DNA of 64,000 bases. Source: an uncultured Lachnospiraceae bacterium (GTDB lineage Bacteria > Bacillota > Clostridia > Lachnospirales > Lachnospiraceae). Of this stretch, positions 42,829 to 51,694 are shown one piece after another. Position numbers and translations under genes: made by a program. Below the pieces are notes generated by a model. It ran no database searches, had not been told where the DNA came from, and worked only from the letters and a program-made list of their open reading frames with translations. Each line of letters begins with the position of its first letter. Position 1 is the stretch's first letter. The stretch is taken from NCBI GenBank assembly GCA_910579505.1, contig CAJTTZ010000014.1:24615-88614 (forward strand), read 5' to 3'.

Positions 42829-44133
42829 TTATTTATTCTTTTTCTCGTTATATTCTTTTACCATATTCGCTTTGGCCATCATACTTCCCGGCTTTGCGTT
42901 TTTACTGTAATACTCTGTTGATTTTCTGACAAGTTCTTCCTTTTCTTCCTGAGTCATCTTGGAGGATACGGAAGCCTTCGACGCCATACCGGCATTTTTT
43001 GTATTCATGCTGGCATAAGCCGCCATCTTCTCTGCCTTCTGCCCGGCTTTTTCCATTTTCTTCTTGGCTTTATCCTCGTTTTTCTTAATGACTTCATCCA
43101 AATCCATCTTATCAATATGTTTATTAATGAGAATCTGCTGAATACTTCTTACCACCGCACCGGCTACCCAGTAAAGTCCCATACCTGCAGGCAGTGTATA
43201 ACAGAAAACCGCTGACATAACCGGCATAATCATGTTCATTGTTTTCATGGACTGCATCATGGTATTCTGCTGCTCATTATCCGAATTTGTTTCCTGCTGC
43301 GGCATAAGTTTGACATTGATCCACTGCGTTACCGCTGCCAGAACAGGAATGGCAAACGCGGCAATCATCATTACAACAGATCCTGCCTCTCTCGCTTCAT
43401 TAAACGTAAAGGAAGGAGAATTTGACATGCTCAATCCCAAAAAGTTATTGTACTGGTCAAGCAGAGAAAACGTTTGGTCAATATCTGCAGAAAGATTGGA
43501 AAAATGATCTTTTAAGCTTGCCCACTCCGCACTGGAAGCCGTATTTAACACATCAATAAAAGTGTTTTGTACGTAAGAAGTAACGCCTCCCACAAAATTT
43601 TCATTTTCAAACTGCTTTGCGTACATATTGGCATTTCTGAAAGTCTGTAAAAACTCCACACTTCCCTGCTCATTGATCAGCTTGTCTACCAGCGGAAAAA
43701 AAGCGTCTTTCACTTTTCCGACATAGGCAGGTATTTTTCCAATTACACGATAAAGCGCCAATAATATAGGCATCTGAATCAAAAGCTGTACACAGCTGCC
43801 GGAAGGAGACACGCCATATTTTGCATATACTGCCTGCGTCTCCATGTTCATAGCCATCATGGAATCATTGTCTTTTTTATTTTTATACTTCTTCTGAATC
43901 GCCTGTAACTCAGGATTCATTTTTACCTGTAATTTTGAAAACTTCTGCTGTTTGATGGTAAGAGGCATCAGTAACAGATAAATAACAATCGTAAACAATA
44001 TAATAGCAAGTCCAATATTTGGAATGCCTATTTTATCTATCACGAAAAAGATACCTTCCATAATATAACCCAGCAGCTTCGCTACAGGTCCCAAGATGAT
44101 ACCTGTATCCTGGGTCAACAAAATATCTGACAA
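42829..44133 (-). CDS. yidC: membrane protein insertase YidC/SpoIIIJ
   Basis: 434 residues, TTG start at 44133 nine bases after GGAGG. Five-helix core with a first helix at IPNIGLAIILFTIVIYLLLMPLTIKQQ, a cytoplasmic charged loop (LQAIQKKYKNKKDND), and later helices at PAGMGLYWVAGAVVRSIQQ. A large insertion between core helices (about 150-260) and a long Lys/Met/Ala-rich cytoplasmic tail (about 355-434) are present. It inserts membrane proteins and, in Bacillus, supports sigma-G activation. Confidence 0.95.
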   Translation of the reverse strand: MSDILLTQDTGIILGPVAKLLGYIMEGIFFVIDKIGIPNIGLAIILFTIVIYLLLMPLTIKQQKFSKLQVKMNPELQAIQKKYKNKKDNDSMMAMNMETQAVYAKYGVSPSGSCVQLLIQMPILLALYRVIGKIPAYVGKVKDAFFPLVDKLINEQGSVEFLQTFRNANMYAKQFENENFVGGVTSYVQNTFIDVLNTASSAEWASLKDHFSNLSADIDQTFSLLDQYNNFLGLSMSNSPSFTFNEAREAGSVVMMIAAFAIPVLAAVTQWINVKLMPQQETNSDNEQQNTMMQSMKTMNMIMPVMSAVFCYTLPAGMGLYWVAGAVVRSIQQILINKHIDKMDLDEVIKKNEDKAKKKMEKAGQKAEKMAAYASMNTKNAGMASKASVSSKMTQEEKEELVRKSTEYYSKNAKPGSMMAKANMVKEYNEKKNK

Positions 44134-44170
44134 AATAACTTACCTCCTTACAAAGTAATACTTCCTTTTA

Positions 44171-44401
44171 TCAAGGAACAGGATCATAACCACCTTTTGA
44201 AAAAGGATTACATCTACATATTCTCCAAAAAGCAAGAAGCCCCCCTTTGAAGGCGCCATATTTTTCGACGGCTTCCAGCCCATATTCCGAACAGGTAGGT
44301 ATATAAGGGCATTTCGTGCTCTTCATGGGAGAAATATATTTTCTATAGAATTTGATAAAACGGATCATAACATTTTTCATCATAAATTCTAACTGTAACA
44401 T
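44171..44401 (-). CDS. yidD: membrane protein insertion efficiency factor YidD
   Basis: 76 residues (possibly starting at an internal ATG near residue 7-8; ribosome sites are weak at both). Core FYRKYISPMKSTKCPYIPTCSEYGLEAVEKYGAF with the conserved cysteines, and CNPFSKGGYDPVP at the end. It sits between rnpA and yidC, the conserved order. Confidence 0.95.
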   Translation of the reverse strand: MLQLEFMMKNVMIRFIKFYRKYISPMKSTKCPYIPTCSEYGLEAVEKYGAFKGGLLAFWRICRCNPFSKGGYDPVP

Positions 44402-44447
44402 ATTCTTACGGTCTCAACAGTAAATGCTTCGACCTGTACTGAAATAG

Positions 44448-44810
44448 TTACTTTTCCTCATCATTATAAAAATAAATTTTAATAATACGATGAAGTTTCG
44501 AAAGATGTAATAATGCGCTTTCGATTTCGGAAAAACCAACCGATGCCGCACTTTTTCTCGCAACGACTACTATATCTAAACCACTATTAAATATATTTTC
44601 GTGTAGCCGGTAACTCTCTCTCACCAGTCTGGCAAAGCGGTGTCTCACTACGCTGTTTCCCACTTTCTTACTGGCGGAAATTCCCAGTCTATTTATGTTC
44701 TTGTTGTTTTCCAATACATACATCACCAAATACTTGTCAGCGTAACTTTTACCATTTTCATAAACATTCCGGAAATCTTGATTTTTTTTCAAGGATTCAG
44801 AAAATACCAT
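44448..44810 (-). CDS. rnpA: ribonuclease P protein component
   Basis: 120 residues, the protein subunit that helps the RNase P ribozyme mature tRNA 5' ends. The signature RLGISASKKVGNSVVRHRFARLVRESYR (split) is at about 40-70. There is no recognisable ribosome-binding site: a 42-bp hairpin repeat ends one base before the ATG. A terminator-like hairpin separates it from rpmH. Confidence 0.95.
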   Translation of the reverse strand: MVFSESLKKNQDFRNVYENGKSYADKYLVMYVLENNKNINRLGISASKKVGNSVVRHRFARLVRESYRLHENIFNSGLDIVVVARKSAASVGFSEIESALLHLSKLHRIIKIYFYNDEEK

Positions 44811-44811
44811 T

Positions 44812-44853
44812 TTTAACTATCACATCAAGGTTGAAAGATTTTCTTTGAACCTT
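44812..44853 (-). repeat. GGTTGAAAG hairpin repeat, copy 2
   Basis: Minus strand starts AAGGTTCAAAGAAAATC and matches 31270-31311 at 34 of 42 positions. It occupies the 5' leader of rnpA and forms a nearly perfect stem with one mismatch. Confidence 0.7.
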
Positions 44854-44872
44854 CTGCCTTTCTGAGTAATTA

Positions 44873-44901
44873 GAAAAATAGGCCACATAAATGCGGCCTA
44901 T
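44873..44901 (-). terminator. terminator overlapping the rpmH stop codon
   Basis: Minus strand ATAGGCC, 10-base loop, GGCCTAT, then TTTTTC. The stop codon lies in the stem. It should end or attenuate the transcript before rnpA. Confidence 0.75.
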
Positions 44902-45032
44902 GCTGATAATCTCTTTCTTCCTTTTGCACGTCTTGCAGCTAAGACTTTTCTTCCGCCCCTGGTACTCATTCTCTTACGGAAACCGTGAACCTTAGCTCTA
45001 TGCCTCTTTTTAGGCTGAAACGTCATTTTCAT
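44898..45032 (-). CDS. rpmH: 50S ribosomal protein L34
   Basis: 44-residue highly basic protein: MKMTFQPKKRHRAKVHGFRK, then RMSTRGGRKVLAARRAKGRK and RLSA. Standard length for L34. AGGAGG lies nine bases before the ATG. It has its own strong promoter facing away from oriC. Confidence 0.97.
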   Translation of the reverse strand: MKMTFQPKKRHRAKVHGFRKRMSTRGGRKVLAARRAKGRKRLSA

Positions 45033-45112
45033 CCCATTGCACCTCCTTCTCAAAACCTTACGATTTTATAAGGTAAACCTAATGTTATCAATTTTTGGAA
45101 AACAACATGTTG

Positions 45113-45141
45113 ATTATATATAATTAATAGGAAAACGTCAA
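45113..45141 (-). promoter_or_regulatory. rpmH promoter
   Basis: Minus strand TTGACG (45141-45136), 17-base spacer, TATAAT (45118-45113); about 80 bp before the rpmH start. Confidence 0.85.
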
Positions 45142-45401
45142 GTAAAACTGCGGATATTTTTGACTTTTTTATTTTATAACTTTACATAATTAATCCACAA
45201 TATGTTGATAACTATGTGGATAACTTTTGACAACAATGTTTAGAAATAGTTCAACATCATAATATATCAATGTGAAAATTGTTTACATTTCATTTGATAA
45301 TTATTCACATACACTTTTTTTCAAAACAGAATATGTCAACCTGTAATCATAATATCCACTTAATATGCACATTCTCATTTTTCACGTGGATAACTTATCA
45401 T

Positions 45402-45430
45402 TTGAATTTTTTTGATGTTTGTATTATTAT
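45402..45430 (+). promoter_or_regulatory. dnaA promoter
   Basis: TTGAAT (45402-45407), 17-base spacer, TATTAT (45425-45430). A DnaA-box-like CGTGGATAA lies 9 bp upstream, suitable for autoregulation. Confidence 0.6.
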
Positions 45431-45520
45431 ATATGGTAGGGTAATTTCGATGTGATATAAATTTATTCGGAATGGTATTATGATACACTTAATTTTTTAA
45501 ACAAAGAGGTTATTTATATT

Positions 45521-46876
45521 ATGGATTCTATCAAAGAAAAGTGGGATGAAATCAAAGAGACAATCAGAAAAGAATATGAGTTAACTGATGTTTCCTATGA
45601 TACCTGGATTAAACCTCTCAGTTTTTATGATGTAAAAGAAAATGTAGTTATTATTATGATACCTTCCGATCAGTCACACGCGCTTAACTATATTTCTTCC
45701 AAGTATAAAAACTTTTTTAAAGTCATTGTTTCAGAAATGATGAACCATACTTATGATATTTCTTTTGTATTGGAAAAAGAGGCCATGGAAAAAGAAAAGA
45801 ATACAGAACATATGGCCAAACCTTCCAATCATGCAAATTATGAAAACGCTAATTTAAATCCAAAATATAAATTTGATACTTTTGTTGTAGGAAGTAATAA
45901 CAAATTGGCACATTCCGCAGCTTTGGCTTCTGCGGAATCTCCGGGAGAAGTTTACAATCCTCTCTATATATATGGAGGAGCCGGCCTCGGCAAAACACAT
46001 TTGATGCATTCCATCGGACATTTCATCTTAGAGAAAAATCCCGGAATGAAAGTCCTGTATGTCACTTCCGAAAACTTTACCAACGAGGTGATCAGTTGTA
46101 TCAGAAGCGGCGACGCCTTAAAAATGAACAATATGAGGGAAAAATACAGAACTGTAGATATCCTTATGATTGATGATATTCAGTTTATCATAGGTAAGGA
46201 AAGTACGCAGGAAGAATTTTTCCATACCTTTAATACGCTCCACTCTGCAGGAAAACAAATTATTTTATCCTCAGATAAACCGCCAAAAGACATGGAAACG
46301 CTGGAAGAAAGACTGCGTTCCCGGTTTGAATGGGGACTGATCGCAGATATACAGCCTCCGGATTATGAAACAAGGATGGCAATTTTACAGAAAAACGCAG
46401 AAAACTATAATAAAGAAATTGACGACGAAATTCTATCCTATATTGCGGAAAATGTAAAATCAAATATAAGGGAACTGGAAGGCGCCTTAAATAAAATTTT
46501 GGCTTTCTCAAAATTAAATAAAGTAGACATCAATCTGGATTATGCGGAAGAAGCCCTGAAAGATGTCATTTATCCAAATAAAAAGAAAGAAATTACTCCT
46601 TCCTTCATCATAGAAGTAGTGGCAGAACATTTTGGCATCAGTCCCGAAGATATTGCTTCCAGAAAGAGAACTGCCGAACTCGTACAGCCAAGACAGGTGG
46701 TTATGTATCTTTGCAGGCAGCTTACAGAAGCTTCTTTACAAAATATTGCGAAAGCCATTGGTAAGAAAGATCATACTACAGTCTTGCATGGTATTGAAAA
46801 AATTACAGAAAAAATGGAAAGTGATGAAGAATTAAAAAACAAGGTAGACATCATAAGAAAGAAAATTATGCCTTAA
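45521..46876 (+). CDS. dnaA: chromosomal replication initiator DnaA
   Basis: 451 residues. Domain I at about 1-85, linker, AAA+ domain with Walker A GGAGLGKTHLMHSIGH at about 153-168 and Walker B ILMIDDIQF, and domain IV with the DNA-binding signature ASLQNIAKAIGKKDHTTVLHG (split) near 405-427. Length is typical for Firmicutes. GAGG lies 11 bases before the ATG. DnaA boxes flank the gene on both sides. Confidence 0.98.
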   Translation: MDSIKEKWDEIKETIRKEYELTDVSYDTWIKPLSFYDVKENVVIIMIPSDQSHALNYISSKYKNFFKVIVSEMMNHTYDISFVLEKEAMEKEKNTEHMAKPSNHANYENANLNPKYKFDTFVVGSNNKLAHSAALASAESPGEVYNPLYIYGGAGLGKTHLMHSIGHFILEKNPGMKVLYVTSENFTNEVISCIRSGDALKMNNMREKYRTVDILMIDDIQFIIGKESTQEEFFHTFNTLHSAGKQIILSSDKPPKDMETLEERLRSRFEWGLIADIQPPDYETRMAILQKNAENYNKEIDDEILSYIAENVKSNIRELEGALNKILAFSKLNKVDINLDYAEEALKDVIYPNKKKEITPSFIIEVVAEHFGISPEDIASRKRTAELVQPRQVVMYLCRQLTEASLQNIAKAIGKKDHTTVLHGIEKITEKMESDEELKNKVDIIRKKIMP

Positions 46877-47171
46877 TCTTTATGCACATTATTTTCTACA
46901 TCTATTGTAAATAAGATGTGAATGATATTAATATGACGTTAATGTCATTTATGTAATAAAAAAATACTGTTGATAACTTATCACTTATTATCAGGTTATC
47001 CTTAATTATCAACAGATAAAATATGTTACATAATTCTTTCAAATAATGGATTTGACAAGGATATTCACATATCTACATCCATTATTATGATTACTATGAA
47101 ATAATTATTTATTTATTAACCTAAGGCAAAACTTTAATTTGCCCACAAGCAAGAAAGGAAGTTATTCACAG
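46877..47171. other. dnaA-dnaN intergenic region with DnaA-box-like sites
   Basis: 295 bp, AT-rich. Box-like sequences: TGTTGATAA at 46968, TTATCAACA at 47006, ATATTCACA at 47061 and TTATTCACA at 47162, the last within the dnaN leader next to the ribosome site. A TTGACA at 47052 could be a -35 box, but no -10 at good spacing is obvious. Probably the second half of oriC. Confidence 0.75.
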
Positions 47172-48281
47172 ATGAAAATTGTATGTACAAAATCTAATTT
47201 ATTAACCGGCGTACAGACAGTATCAAAAGCTGTCCCTAATAAAACTACCATGTCCATTCTTGAGTGCATATTGGTAGATACGACAGGCGGGGATATTAAG
47301 CTTACGGCAAATGACATGGAGCTTGGCATTGAAACTGTCATTGAAGGAGAAATTTTGGAAAAAGGTATGATTGCTCTTGATGCTAAAATTTTTCTTGAGA
47401 TTGTGAGAAAACTTCCTGATAATGATATTACTATTGAGACTGACCCCTCCTTCAAGACGACTATTACCTGTGAAAAAGCAAAATTCAACATTATTGGAAA
47501 ATCAGGAGAAGATTTTTCCTATCTCCCAGAGATTGAAAAGAATGATTCTGTTGTTATTTCCCAGTTTACTTTAAAGGAAGTAATCAGACAGACTATTTTT
47601 TCTATAGCAGATAATGAAAATAATAAACTGATGACAGGCGAGCTGTTTGAGATATCCAATGATATGTTAAAAGTGGTTTCCTTAGACGGACATCGTATTT
47701 CCATCAGGAAGATTGCCCTTAAAAATTCTTATGATAACAAGAAAGTAGTAGTTCCCGGAAAAACATTAAGCGAAGTGAGCAAGATTTTATCCGGGGATAT
47801 GGATAAAGATGTCAATATTTTCTTTACGGACAAACATATTTTATTTGAGTTTAACGATACGGTTGTCGTTTCCAGACTGATCGAAGGGGAGTATTTTAAG
47901 ATAGACCAGATGCTTTCCAGTGATTATGAGACAAAAATTAAGATGAATAAGAAGGAACTTCTCGACTGTATCGACAGAGCGACTCTTCTTGTAAAAGAAG
48001 GGGATAAGAAGCCTGTCATTATTGATGTGAAGGATACTTCCATGCAGCTTAAGATGAATTCTACCGTGGGAAGTATGGACGAAGAAATTGATATAGAAAA
48101 AGAAGGAAAGGATCTTAAGATAGGTTTTAATCCTAAGTTCCTGATTGATGCGCTGCGTGTAATTGAGGACGAAGAAATTCTTATTTATATGGTAAATCCT
48201 AAGGCTCCCTGTTTTATCAAAGATGAGGGTGAAAGCTATATTTATATGATTCTTCCGGTGAACTTTATAAACGTTGAATAA
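47172..48281 (+). CDS. dnaN: DNA polymerase III subunit beta (sliding clamp)
   Basis: About 369 residues from the ATG at 47172 (MKIVCTKSNLLTGVQTVSKAV), ten bases after AAAGGAAG. Three repeated clamp domains; the C-terminal ending MVNPKAPCFIKDEGESYIYMILPVNF is the hydrophobic partner-binding region. It encircles DNA and tethers the replicase. Confidence 0.97.
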   Translation: MKIVCTKSNLLTGVQTVSKAVPNKTTMSILECILVDTTGGDIKLTANDMELGIETVIEGEILEKGMIALDAKIFLEIVRKLPDNDITIETDPSFKTTITCEKAKFNIIGKSGEDFSYLPEIEKNDSVVISQFTLKEVIRQTIFSIADNENNKLMTGELFEISNDMLKVVSLDGHRISIRKIALKNSYDNKKVVVPGKTLSEVSKILSGDMDKDVNIFFTDKHILFEFNDTVVVSRLIEGEYFKIDQMLSSDYETKIKMNKKELLDCIDRATLLVKEGDKKPVIIDVKDTSMQLKMNSTVGSMDEEIDIEKEGKDLKIGFNPKFLIDALRVIEDEEILIYMVNPKAPCFIKDEGESYIYMILPVNFINVE

Positions 48282-48283
48282 CA

Positions 48284-48378
48284 ATGTGAGAAGTACTTCT
48301 AAAGAAGTTCTGTCATAGGACAGAACGCCAAAAAGTACTAAATCTCACATGAGAGAATGCTAAAAAACAGCATTCTCT
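48284..48378. repeat. tandem-hairpin repeat, copy 2 (after dnaN)
   Basis: First a nested stem: ATGTGAG (48284-48290)...CTCACAT (48344-48350) enclosing AAGTACT pairings and a perfect GTTCTGTC/GACAGAAC hairpin. Then AGAGAATGC (48352-48360)...GCATTCTCT (48370-48378). It aligns with 4964-5020 on the opposite strand, with an extra insert in the first hairpin. It may attenuate transcription from dnaN into the S4 gene. Confidence 0.8.
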
Positions 48379-48408
48379 ATATATATGATGTGTATAGGAT
48401 GGAAAAAT

Positions 48409-48621
48409 ATGGAAACAATAAGAATCAGGGATGATTTTATCAAACTTGGGCAGGCTTTGAAGCTGGCGGGTCTGGTGGGATCCGGCGTGGATGCAAAAAT
48501 GGAGATACAGGAAGGATTTGTAAAAGTAAACGGCGAAGTGGAAGTGCAGCGCGGTAAAAAAATACGTCCCGGTGATGTAATTGAATATGACGGACAGCAA
48601 ATTAAGGTAGTGGACGAATGA
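48409..48621 (+). CDS. rlbA: S4-domain protein RlbA/YaaA
   Basis: About 70 residues from the ATG at 48409, which follows GGATGG by six bases; an in-frame start at 48385 is less likely. S4 RNA-binding fold with FIKLGQALKLAGLVGSG and the VKVNGEVEVQRGKKIRPGD strand-turn. It is the small gene normally found between dnaN and recF in Firmicutes, associated with ribosome assembly in Bacillus. Its last four bases overlap recF. Confidence 0.93.
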   Translation: METIRIRDDFIKLGQALKLAGLVGSGVDAKMEIQEGFVKVNGEVEVQRGKKIRPGDVIEYDGQQIKVVDE

Positions 48622-49697
48622 TTATCAAATCGTTGGAATTAGCGGATTTTAGAAATTATGATTCTTTACATATTGATTTCAGTAAGGGAACAAATATCTT
48701 ATATGGAGATAATGCCCAGGGAAAGACAAATATTTTAGAAGCCATTTTCTTATCCGCTACTACCAAATCTCACAAAGGAAGTAAAGATAAAGATATTGTT
48801 AATTTCAGCAGGGATGAAGCGCATATAAGAACTTATCTTGAAAAGGAAGAGGTTGAAATCAGGGTAGATATGCACCTTCGAAAAAATAAGACGAAGGGAA
48901 TAGCAATCGACGGTCAAAAGATAAAAAAAGCGGCGGAACTTCTGGGATTGTTAAATGTTGTATTTTTTTCGCCGGAGGATCTTTCTATTATTAAAAATGG
49001 TCCTTCGGAGAGAAGAAGATTTGTGGATATGGAATTATGTCAGCTCGACTCTTTTTATATCTACAACCTGAATCATTATAATAAAATAGTTAACCAGAGG
49101 AATAAACTGCTCAAAGATATGTATTTTAACCCGTCTTTGAAAGAAACCTTAAATATTTGGGATTCTCAGTTAGTTTCTTTTGGAAGTAAGATTATTGAGA
49201 GAAGAAAACTTTTTGTAGAACAGTTAAATGAAATTATATTTGATATTCATAAAAAATTATCGGGAGACAAAGAAGAACTTGTTATTATTTATGAACCTGA
49301 CGTTTTGATAGAAAATTATGAAAAATCACTTTCATCCTGTCAGGAAAGAGATATTAAATTAAAACAGACAACTGTTGGACCACACAGGGATGATTTTTCT
49401 TTTATGGTAGGTGATGTTGATATCAGAAGATTCGGATCCCAGGGACAACAGAGAACAGCGGCGCTCTCTTTAAAATTGTCAGAGATAGAACTTGTAAAAA
49501 AAATAACAAAAGACAATCCTGTTCTGCTTCTTGACGATGTGTTGTCAGAACTTGACAGTAACCGGCAAAATTATTTACTCAGTACGATTGGTGATATTCA
49601 GACGATTATTACTTGTACAGGATTGGATGAGTTTGTAAATAATAGATTTGAAATCGACAAGGTTTTTAAGATAGAAAACGGAAGTATTGTCGAATAA
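48618..49697 (+). CDS. recF: DNA replication and repair protein RecF
   Basis: 359 residues, an SMC-like ATPase loading RecA at gaps. Walker A GDNAQGKTNILEAIF at about 31-45, signature FGSQGQQRTAALSLKLSE at about 272-289 and Walker B PVLLLDDVLSELD at about 299-311. The 4-bp overlap with rlbA implies translational coupling. Confidence 0.97.
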   Translation: MIIKSLELADFRNYDSLHIDFSKGTNILYGDNAQGKTNILEAIFLSATTKSHKGSKDKDIVNFSRDEAHIRTYLEKEEVEIRVDMHLRKNKTKGIAIDGQKIKKAAELLGLLNVVFFSPEDLSIIKNGPSERRRFVDMELCQLDSFYIYNLNHYNKIVNQRNKLLKDMYFNPSLKETLNIWDSQLVSFGSKIIERRKLFVEQLNEIIFDIHKKLSGDKEELVIIYEPDVLIENYEKSLSSCQERDIKLKQTTVGPHRDDFSFMVGDVDIRRFGSQGQQRTAALSLKLSEIELVKKITKDNPVLLLDDVLSELDSNRQNYLLSTIGDIQTIITCTGLDEFVNNRFEIDKVFKIENGSIVE

Positions 49698-49738
49698 TTG
49701 TGTTATAAAGGGTTTTGAGTTTCAAAACGGAGGGAAAA

Positions 49739-51679
49739 ATGCAGGATAATTTTGAAGAAATGAATAACAGTGAATATGGGGCGGACCAGATACAGATTCT
49801 GGAAGGTCTGGAGGCGGTTAGAAAAAGACCTGGTATGTATATTGGCAGCACTTCCCTGAGAGGTCTTCATCATCTTGTATATGAGATTGTTGACAATTCT
49901 GTGGATGAAGCGCTTGCCGGTGTATGCACGGAAATTTATGTGACGGTAAATCAGGATAATTCTGTTACCGTGGAGGATAATGGCCGTGGTATTCCTGTCG
50001 GTATTAATCATAAAGCAGGCATTCCCGCTGTTGAAGTTGTGTTTACCGTTCTTCATGCAGGGGGTAAATTTGGTGGCGGCGGTTATAAAGTATCCGGCGG
50101 TTTACACGGTGTTGGAGCTTCTGTGGTAAATGCGCTTTCTGACTGGCTGGAAGTAGATATCTGTCATGAAGGTAAAGTGTATCATCAGCGTTATGAGAGA
50201 GGACATGCCTGTAATAAACTGAAAATTATAGGGGACTGTGCCTTAGAAAAGACAGGAACCAGAGTACAGTTTAAACCTGATAGTACTATTTTTGAAGAAA
50301 CTGTATTTGAATATGATACGTTAAAGACGAGACTCCGCGAAACAGCTTTTCTTACAAAAGGTTTAAAAATTGTTTTAAAGGATGACAGGGACGATCAGAA
50401 ACAGGAAAAAACATTCCATTATGAAGGTGGTATCAAGGAATTTGTTACATACCTGAACAGAAGCAAAGAATTTTTATACGAGCAGATCATGTACTTTGAG
50501 GGAACAAAAAACGGCGTTTACGTGGAAGTTGCGCTGCAGCATAATGATTCCTACAATGAAAGTGTTTATACCTTTGTTAATAATATTAATACGCCGGAAG
50601 GTGGTACACATCTGGTAGGTTTCAGAAATGCACTGACAAAAACATTTAATGACTATGCTCGGAATAATAAGCTTTTGAAAGACAGTGAACCTAATCTTTC
50701 AGGTGAGGATATCAGGGAAGGTTTGACGGCTATTATCAGCGTTAAGATTGAAGATCCACAGTTTGAGGGACAGACGAAACAGAAACTCGGAAATTCTGAG
50801 GCGAGAGGAGCTGTGGATAGTATTGTAAGCGAACAGCTCACCTACTTTTTAGAGCAGAATCCTTCTGTGGCAAAAACTATCTGCGAGAAATCAATACTTG
50901 CCCAGAGGGCAAGAGAGGCGGCAAGAAAAGCAAGGGATCTGACCCGCCGTAAAACTGCACTGGAAGGAACAGCCCTTCCCGGGAAACTTGCGGATTGTTC
51001 CGATAAAGATCCTAAAAACTGTGAAATTTATATCGTTGAGGGTGATTCTGCAGGCGGCTCTGCAAAAACGGCGAGAAGCCGTGCGACACAGGCAATTCTT
51101 CCACTCCGCGGTAAGATTTTGAATGTGGAAAAGGCGCGTCTTGATAAAATTTATGCCAATGCGGAAATAAAAGCGATGATAACGGCTTTCGGTACGGGAA
51201 TCCATGAGGATTTCGATATTTCGAAACTGCGCTATGACAAAATTATCATCATGACGGATGCGGACGTGGACGGCGCCCATATTGCAACTTTAATGTTGAC
51301 GTTTATCTACCGTTTTATGCCGGAATTGATTAAACAGGGTCATGTGTACTTGGCAAAACCTCCTCTGTATAAGCTGGAGAAAAACAGACAGGTTTGGTAT
51401 GCTTACAGTGATGATGAACTGGAAGCTATCCTGGCTGAAGTCGGACGTGACCAGAATAATAAAATTCAGCGTTACAAAGGTCTGGGTGAGATGGATGCGG
51501 ACCAGCTCTGGGAGACTACGATGGATCCCGAGAGAAGAATCCTTCTTCGCGTGAATTTCAATGAGGAGGAGGAATCTGAGGTAGATCTTACCTTTAACAC
51601 GCTGATGGGAGATAAAGTAGAACCCCGCAGAATTTTCATTGAAGAAAATGCGAAATTTGTAAAGAATTTAGATATTTAA
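49739..51679 (+). CDS. gyrB: DNA gyrase subunit B
   Basis: About 646 residues from the ATG at 49739, five bases after GGAGG; an upstream start at 49715 lacks support. ATPase domain (GLHHLVYEIVDNSVDEALAG, then EDNGRGIPVG), TOPRIM domain with EGDSAGGSAKTARSR and DADVDGAHI, and the C-terminal RYKGLGEMDADQLWETTMDP. It supplies ATP hydrolysis for negative supercoiling. Confidence 0.98.
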   Translation: MQDNFEEMNNSEYGADQIQILEGLEAVRKRPGMYIGSTSLRGLHHLVYEIVDNSVDEALAGVCTEIYVTVNQDNSVTVEDNGRGIPVGINHKAGIPAVEVVFTVLHAGGKFGGGGYKVSGGLHGVGASVVNALSDWLEVDICHEGKVYHQRYERGHACNKLKIIGDCALEKTGTRVQFKPDSTIFEETVFEYDTLKTRLRETAFLTKGLKIVLKDDRDDQKQEKTFHYEGGIKEFVTYLNRSKEFLYEQIMYFEGTKNGVYVEVALQHNDSYNESVYTFVNNINTPEGGTHLVGFRNALTKTFNDYARNNKLLKDSEPNLSGEDIREGLTAIISVKIEDPQFEGQTKQKLGNSEARGAVDSIVSEQLTYFLEQNPSVAKTICEKSILAQRAREAARKARDLTRRKTALEGTALPGKLADCSDKDPKNCEIYIVEGDSAGGSAKTARSRATQAILPLRGKILNVEKARLDKIYANAEIKAMITAFGTGIHEDFDISKLRYDKIIIMTDADVDGAHIATLMLTFIYRFMPELIKQGHVYLAKPPLYKLEKNRQVWYAYSDDELEAILAEVGRDQNNKIQRYKGLGEMDADQLWETTMDPERRILLRVNFNEEEESEVDLTFNTLMGDKVEPRRIFIEENAKFVKNLDI

Positions 51680-51694
51680 TTCAGAAAGGCATAT

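Larger units (their letters stand above)
45033..45520. other. oriC: oriC region between rpmH and dnaA
   Basis: 488 bp, very AT-rich, no ORF. DnaA-box candidates include exact TGTGGATAA at 45215 and TTATTCACA at 45301, and one-mismatch copies TAATCCACA at 45191, TGTTGATAA at 45203 and CGTGGATAA at 45385. Promoters for rpmH and dnaA flank the region. Together with 46877-47171 this fits the bipartite origins known from Bacillus. Confidence 0.88.
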
